DNA from: Streptomyces sp. Go-475
GTDB lineage: Bacteria > Actinomycetota > Actinomycetes > Streptomycetales > Streptomycetaceae
Reading direction: 5' to 3'
Length of the DNA: 64,000 nucleotides
Assembly: GCF_003330845.1 (NCBI RefSeq)
Contig: NZ_CP026121.1
Coordinates: forward strand, 868,001 to 932,000
Below, one piece after another: positions 61,648 through 64,000 of the stretch. The stretch's first letter is position 1. Every line of letters starts with the position of its first letter. A model generated the notes under the pieces. It had not been told where the DNA came from, made no database searches, and saw nothing but the letters and a program-made list of their open reading frames with translations. The position numbers and the translations under genes are program-made.

Positions 61648-62058
61648 ATGACCACGCGCACAGCCCGGGTCGAACTGACGGCCGCCGCCGAGGAACTGCT
61701 GCGGCGGCTGACCGGCACGCACGGGCCGGTGATGTTCCACCAGTCCGGCGGCTGCTGCGACGGCAGCGCCCCCATGTGCTACCCGCGCGGCGAGTTCCGG
61801 GTCGGCGCCTCGGACGTCCTGCTGGGACACGTGGCCGGGGACACGCCGTTCTGGATGAGCGGCGACCAGTACACGTACTGGTCGCACACCCACCTCACCG
61901 TGGACGTGGTCCCCGGGCGCGGCAGCGGCTTCTCCCTGGAAGCCCCGGAAGGCGTCCGCTTCCTGCTCCGCTCCCGCCTCCTCACCGACGAGGAACTGCG
62001 CCGCATCGAAACGGAACCACCGCTGCCGACCGGGTCGCACCCCGTGCCGGACCGGTGA
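61648..62058 (+). CDS. DUF779 family Cys-rich protein
   Basis: 136 residues from ATG at 61648, AGGAGG six bases upstream. The family core is FHQSGGCCDGSAPMCYPRGE with three Cys, followed by DVLLGHVAGDTPFWMSGDQY and SHTHLTVDVVPGRGSGFSLE. DUF779 proteins often sit next to aldehyde dehydrogenase genes and may bind metal, but their role is unknown. No aldehyde dehydrogenase gene is adjacent here. It converges on the methyltransferase gene seven bases away. Confidence 0.82.
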   Translation: MTTRTARVELTAAAEELLRRLTGTHGPVMFHQSGGCCDGSAPMCYPRGEFRVGASDVLLGHVAGDTPFWMSGDQYTYWSHTHLTVDVVPGRGSGFSLEAPEGVRFLLRSRLLTDEELRRIETEPPLPTGSHPVPDR

Positions 62059-62064
62059 GGTCCC

Positions 62065-62919
62065 TCACCCGGCGGAGGACCGGCGCTCCGGCGAGGCGGT
62101 GACGATCCAGACGGATCCGGGGACGCGCACCCCGTCGGAGGTCTCGAACTCCGCGAGGGCCTCGCGCACTTCGGCGTGGACGCGGGCGACGGTGCCCGGG
62201 TCGACATCGCGCAGGTTGTGACGCGTCGGGCCCATGGCGAAGAGGAAGCCGGCGGCGTCACGCGCGTCGGCACCCAAGGTCATGGGCGCCTCGGCGAGGG
62301 TCACGTCGACGTCGGCGAAGCCGGCAGCGGCGAGCACGTGCCGGATACGCGCGGGGTCGACGAGCGACATCATGCCCCGGGCAGCGGGGGACGGCTCGCG
62401 CAGGTACGGCGAGAGGGCGGCGGTCGCCCGTGCGTAAGCGCTCTCCGGGCCCTCGGGCCGGGGGCCGAGGAAGGCGAGCCGCCCGGTCGGCACCAGCGCG
62501 TTCCGGAGCTGCGTGAAGGCCGCGACGGGGTCGGCGAAGAACATCACACCGCCGCGGCTGAGGACGACGTCGAACCCGCTGCGCGGGAAGGGGTGCACCT
62601 GGGCGTCCCCCTGTTCGAAGCTGACATTGCCGAGACCTTCCGAGACGGCGTCGCGGCGGGCACGGTCCAGCATCGGCGCGGACAGGTCGATGCCCACGAC
62701 GTTCCCGTCGTACGCCTGCCGCGCGGCCATGCGCGTCGTCCGGCCGGTGCCGCAGCCGACGTCCAGGACCCGGTCCGCGGTGCCGATCCCCGCGGCGGCG
62801 AACAGGGGCGCGTTGAACGCGTCCAGCATCGCGTTGTACCACTCCGGGTGTTCGGCCCAGTGGACGCCCTCCCAGTCGTTCCATGCCTCTGCCTGCTGAC
62901 GGTTCGCGATGGAGTGCAC
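62065..62919 (-). CDS. SAM-dependent class I methyltransferase
   Basis: 284 residues from GTG at 62919, GAGGGAGAG upstream. SAM-binding motif I is VLDVGCGTGRTTRMAARQAY (about 51-70), motif II GNVVGIDLSAPMLDRARRDA, and VSFEQGDAQVHPF the adenine region. The substrate is unknown; the C-terminal half (SLVDPARIRHVLAAAGFADV) is UbiE-like. It is divergent from the TetR gene and shares its operator, so the regulator very likely represses it. Confidence 0.87.
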   Translation of the reverse strand: MHSIANRQQAEAWNDWEGVHWAEHPEWYNAMLDAFNAPLFAAAGIGTADRVLDVGCGTGRTTRMAARQAYDGNVVGIDLSAPMLDRARRDAVSEGLGNVSFEQGDAQVHPFPRSGFDVVLSRGGVMFFADPVAAFTQLRNALVPTGRLAFLGPRPEGPESAYARATAALSPYLREPSPAARGMMSLVDPARIRHVLAAAGFADVDVTLAEAPMTLGADARDAAGFLFAMGPTRHNLRDVDPGTVARVHAEVREALAEFETSDGVRVPGSVWIVTASPERRSSAG

Positions 62920-62937
62920 AGCTCTCCCTCCCCCTCA

Positions 62938-62967
62938 CTAGAGTTGAACTCTAGAGCTGAACTCTAG
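62938..62967. promoter_or_regulatory. Double overlapping TetR operator
   Basis: Two 17-bp inverted repeats share one CTAG. CTAGAGT-TGA-ACTCTAG (62938-62954) is perfect. The second (62951-62967) has arms CTAGAGC and ACTCTAG around the same TGA spacer, with one mismatch. They lie between the divergent methyltransferase and TetR starts. A promoter TTGAAC-N17-GATATA (62944-62972) overlaps them and would start transcription within a few bases of the TetR ATG. Confidence 0.85.
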
Positions 62968-62982
62968 ATATAAGCTCCAACC

Positions 62983-63618
62983 ATGGTCGAGGGCAAGGGC
63001 AAGCAGAGCCGCAGGGCACTGGAGACGCGGCGGCGGATCATCGAAGCGGCCGGTGCGCTCTTCGTCGAGCAGGGCTACGGGGCGACCAAACTGCAGGAGA
63101 TCGCCGACCGGGCGGGCGTGGCGGTGCAGACGATCTACTTCGTGTTCCGGAACAAGCCCTCGCTGCTCAAGGAACTCGTCGATGTCGCCATCGCGGGCGA
63201 CGACGAACCCGTGCCGACGATGGACCGCCCCTGGTTCGCGGAGATCCTGTCCGCGCCCACCGCCGAGTCGGCCTTGACGGCCCTGGTGGGCGCCACCCGC
63301 GGGACACTCGAACGCGTCGCGGCCATCACCGAGATGGTCCGCGCCGCGGCCGCGACCAACCCGGAGATCCGGGAGCTCTGGCCGGACCGGGCGGACCCCC
63401 GGTACACGGTCCTCTCGACGGCGGCGAAGTCCCTGACGGAGAAACCGGGCGCCCGCGCCACCGTCTCCGCCGACGAGGCGGCGGACATCCTCTACGCGGT
63501 GCTCAGTCCGGAGCTCTTCCTCATCCTGACCCGCGACCGCGCATGGCCACCGCCCAAGTGGGAGCGGTGGGCATACGACACCCTCCGCACCCAACTGCTG
63601 GCCGGGAACGGGCAGTGA
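62983..63618 (+). CDS. TetR-family transcriptional regulator
   Basis: 211 residues from ATG at 62983. The DNA-binding domain is RRRIIEAAGALFVEQGYGAT, LQEIADRAGVAVQTIYFVFR (helix-turn-helix), NKPSLLKELVDVA. The ligand-binding domain has no recognised ligand. No Shine-Dalgarno sequence is visible and a -10 box lies ~11 bases before the ATG, so the mRNA may be leaderless. It should repress itself and the divergent methyltransferase gene through the double operator. Confidence 0.9.
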   Translation: MVEGKGKQSRRALETRRRIIEAAGALFVEQGYGATKLQEIADRAGVAVQTIYFVFRNKPSLLKELVDVAIAGDDEPVPTMDRPWFAEILSAPTAESALTALVGATRGTLERVAAITEMVRAAAATNPEIRELWPDRADPRYTVLSTAAKSLTEKPGARATVSADEAADILYAVLSPELFLILTRDRAWPPPKWERWAYDTLRTQLLAGNGQ

Positions 63619-63673
63619 GCGACGCCGAGACGGGATAAACTCCTCCGCTCCACCCTGACCGGAGGTCACCTGA

Positions 63674-64000
63674 GTGTTACGCCCACGGCTACTGGCCGGC
63701 GCCCCGTCGGTTCTGGCGGTTCTCGCCCTGTCCGGCTGCTCCTCCCCCTGGGCCTGCACCGACACGACCGCGGAGCGCGGTGAGGCCGGTGTCAGGGTGC
63801 GGGTCGAGGACACGTCCGGGCGGCCTCTCGGCGTCACCGCCGAGGTCGTCGGCTGGCGCCTCGAGCCTCACCCGCAGGTGCCGTCCGAGGGCGACCGGGT
63901 CCACTTCCACTACCGCTTCGACGGCGCCGACGAGAGCTCCGGCCCCGCGGTGGACGCCTGCGCGGTCGACAAGGAGCGTGTGGCGTTGGGGTGCCGGAGG
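63674..64000 (+). CDS. Putative lipoprotein, 3' end outside window
   Basis: From GTG at 63674, GGAGG eight bases upstream, 109 residues are seen to the window end. A lipobox LALSGCSS (Cys near residue 23) follows a hydrophobic signal (LAGAPSVLAVLALSG). The mature part starts with a second Cys (PWACTDTTAERG) and reads RVRVEDTSGRPLGVTAEVVG, a small beta-rich secreted domain. No family recognised. Confidence 0.7.
   Translation, partial: MLRPRLLAGAPSVLAVLALSGCSSPWACTDTTAERGEAGVRVRVEDTSGRPLGVTAEVVGWRLEPHPQVPSEGDRVHFHYRFDGADESSGPAVDACAVDKERVALGCRR

Noticed and set aside
1..64000. CRISPR arrays, tRNA or rRNA genes, insertion sequences
   Set aside because: No regularly spaced repeats with spacers, no cloverleaf or rRNA-like stretch and no transposase motif were noticed by eye. 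A tRNAscan or ISfinder search was not possible.

Overview
The window is high-GC actinobacterial DNA, almost certainly from Streptomyces or a close relative. Many genes start with GTG or TTG behind AGGAGG-type ribosome binding sites, third codon positions are nearly all G or C, and the families present are typical of the genus: a Pls/PosA-type synthetase, LLM F420-type oxidoreductases, WYL, LacI and GntR regulators, secreted carbohydrate enzymes and DUF2231-Rieske proteins. I saw no rRNA, tRNA, CRISPR array, intact insertion sequence or phage module. All calls come from reading the sequence; no database search was run.

Layout, left to right. 1-4.9 kb: a secreted LamG/Ig-like/GH43 glycosidase cut by the window edge, a patch of three gene fossils, and a staphylococcal-nuclease-like protein. 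5.2-10.3 kb: an ABC-2 exporter pair coupled to a large secreted beta-propeller/phosphoesterase. 10.4-20.6 kb: a zinc-ribbon/TerC pair, a Ser/Thr kinase fused to an extracellular binding-protein domain, DUF2071, DUF1360 and DUF2231-Rieske proteins, a fused ABC exporter and a PAP2-family membrane enzyme. 20.7-26 kb: a Pls/PosA-type single-module peptide synthetase overlapping an M1 metallopeptidase. 26-32.4 kb: several regulators (AraC-GyrI, WYL), a RidA protein, fossils, a three-repeat peptidoglycan-binding secreted protein and a GH1 beta-glucosidase.

32.4-39.7 kb: a LacI regulator with a perfect operator in front of the beta-glucosidase, then a LysR gene followed by a five-gene acyl-CoA operon (CaiB-type CoA transferase, enoyl-CoA hydratase, acetoacetate decarboxylase, 3-hydroxyacyl-CoA dehydrogenase, acyl-CoA dehydrogenase). 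This operon could take a short acyl chain to acetoacetate and acetone. 39.7-48.9 kb: an LLM oxidoreductase, two MFS transporters, a DUF5701 protein, a kinase-like phosphotransferase, more fossils, and a divergent Lrp/LysE pair. 48.9-56 kb: a tightly overlapping glyA-soxB-soxD-soxA-soxG operon for heterotetrameric sarcosine oxidase, with a divergent GntR/FCD regulator and a palindromic operator between them; together they turn sarcosine into glycine and serine. 56-64 kb: a stress-type SDR gene whose 3' end sits in a 22-bp tandem repeat, an ATP-grasp/CocE-hydrolase gene pair, a DUF779 protein, a methyltransferase/TetR pair with a doubled operator, and the start of a lipoprotein gene.

The main candidates for new biology are the kinase with a solute-binding sensor, the synthetase/M1 peptidase pair, the ATP-grasp/CocE pair and the ABC/propeller-phosphoesterase trio. 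The window also carries an unusual number of degraded genes (about eight).
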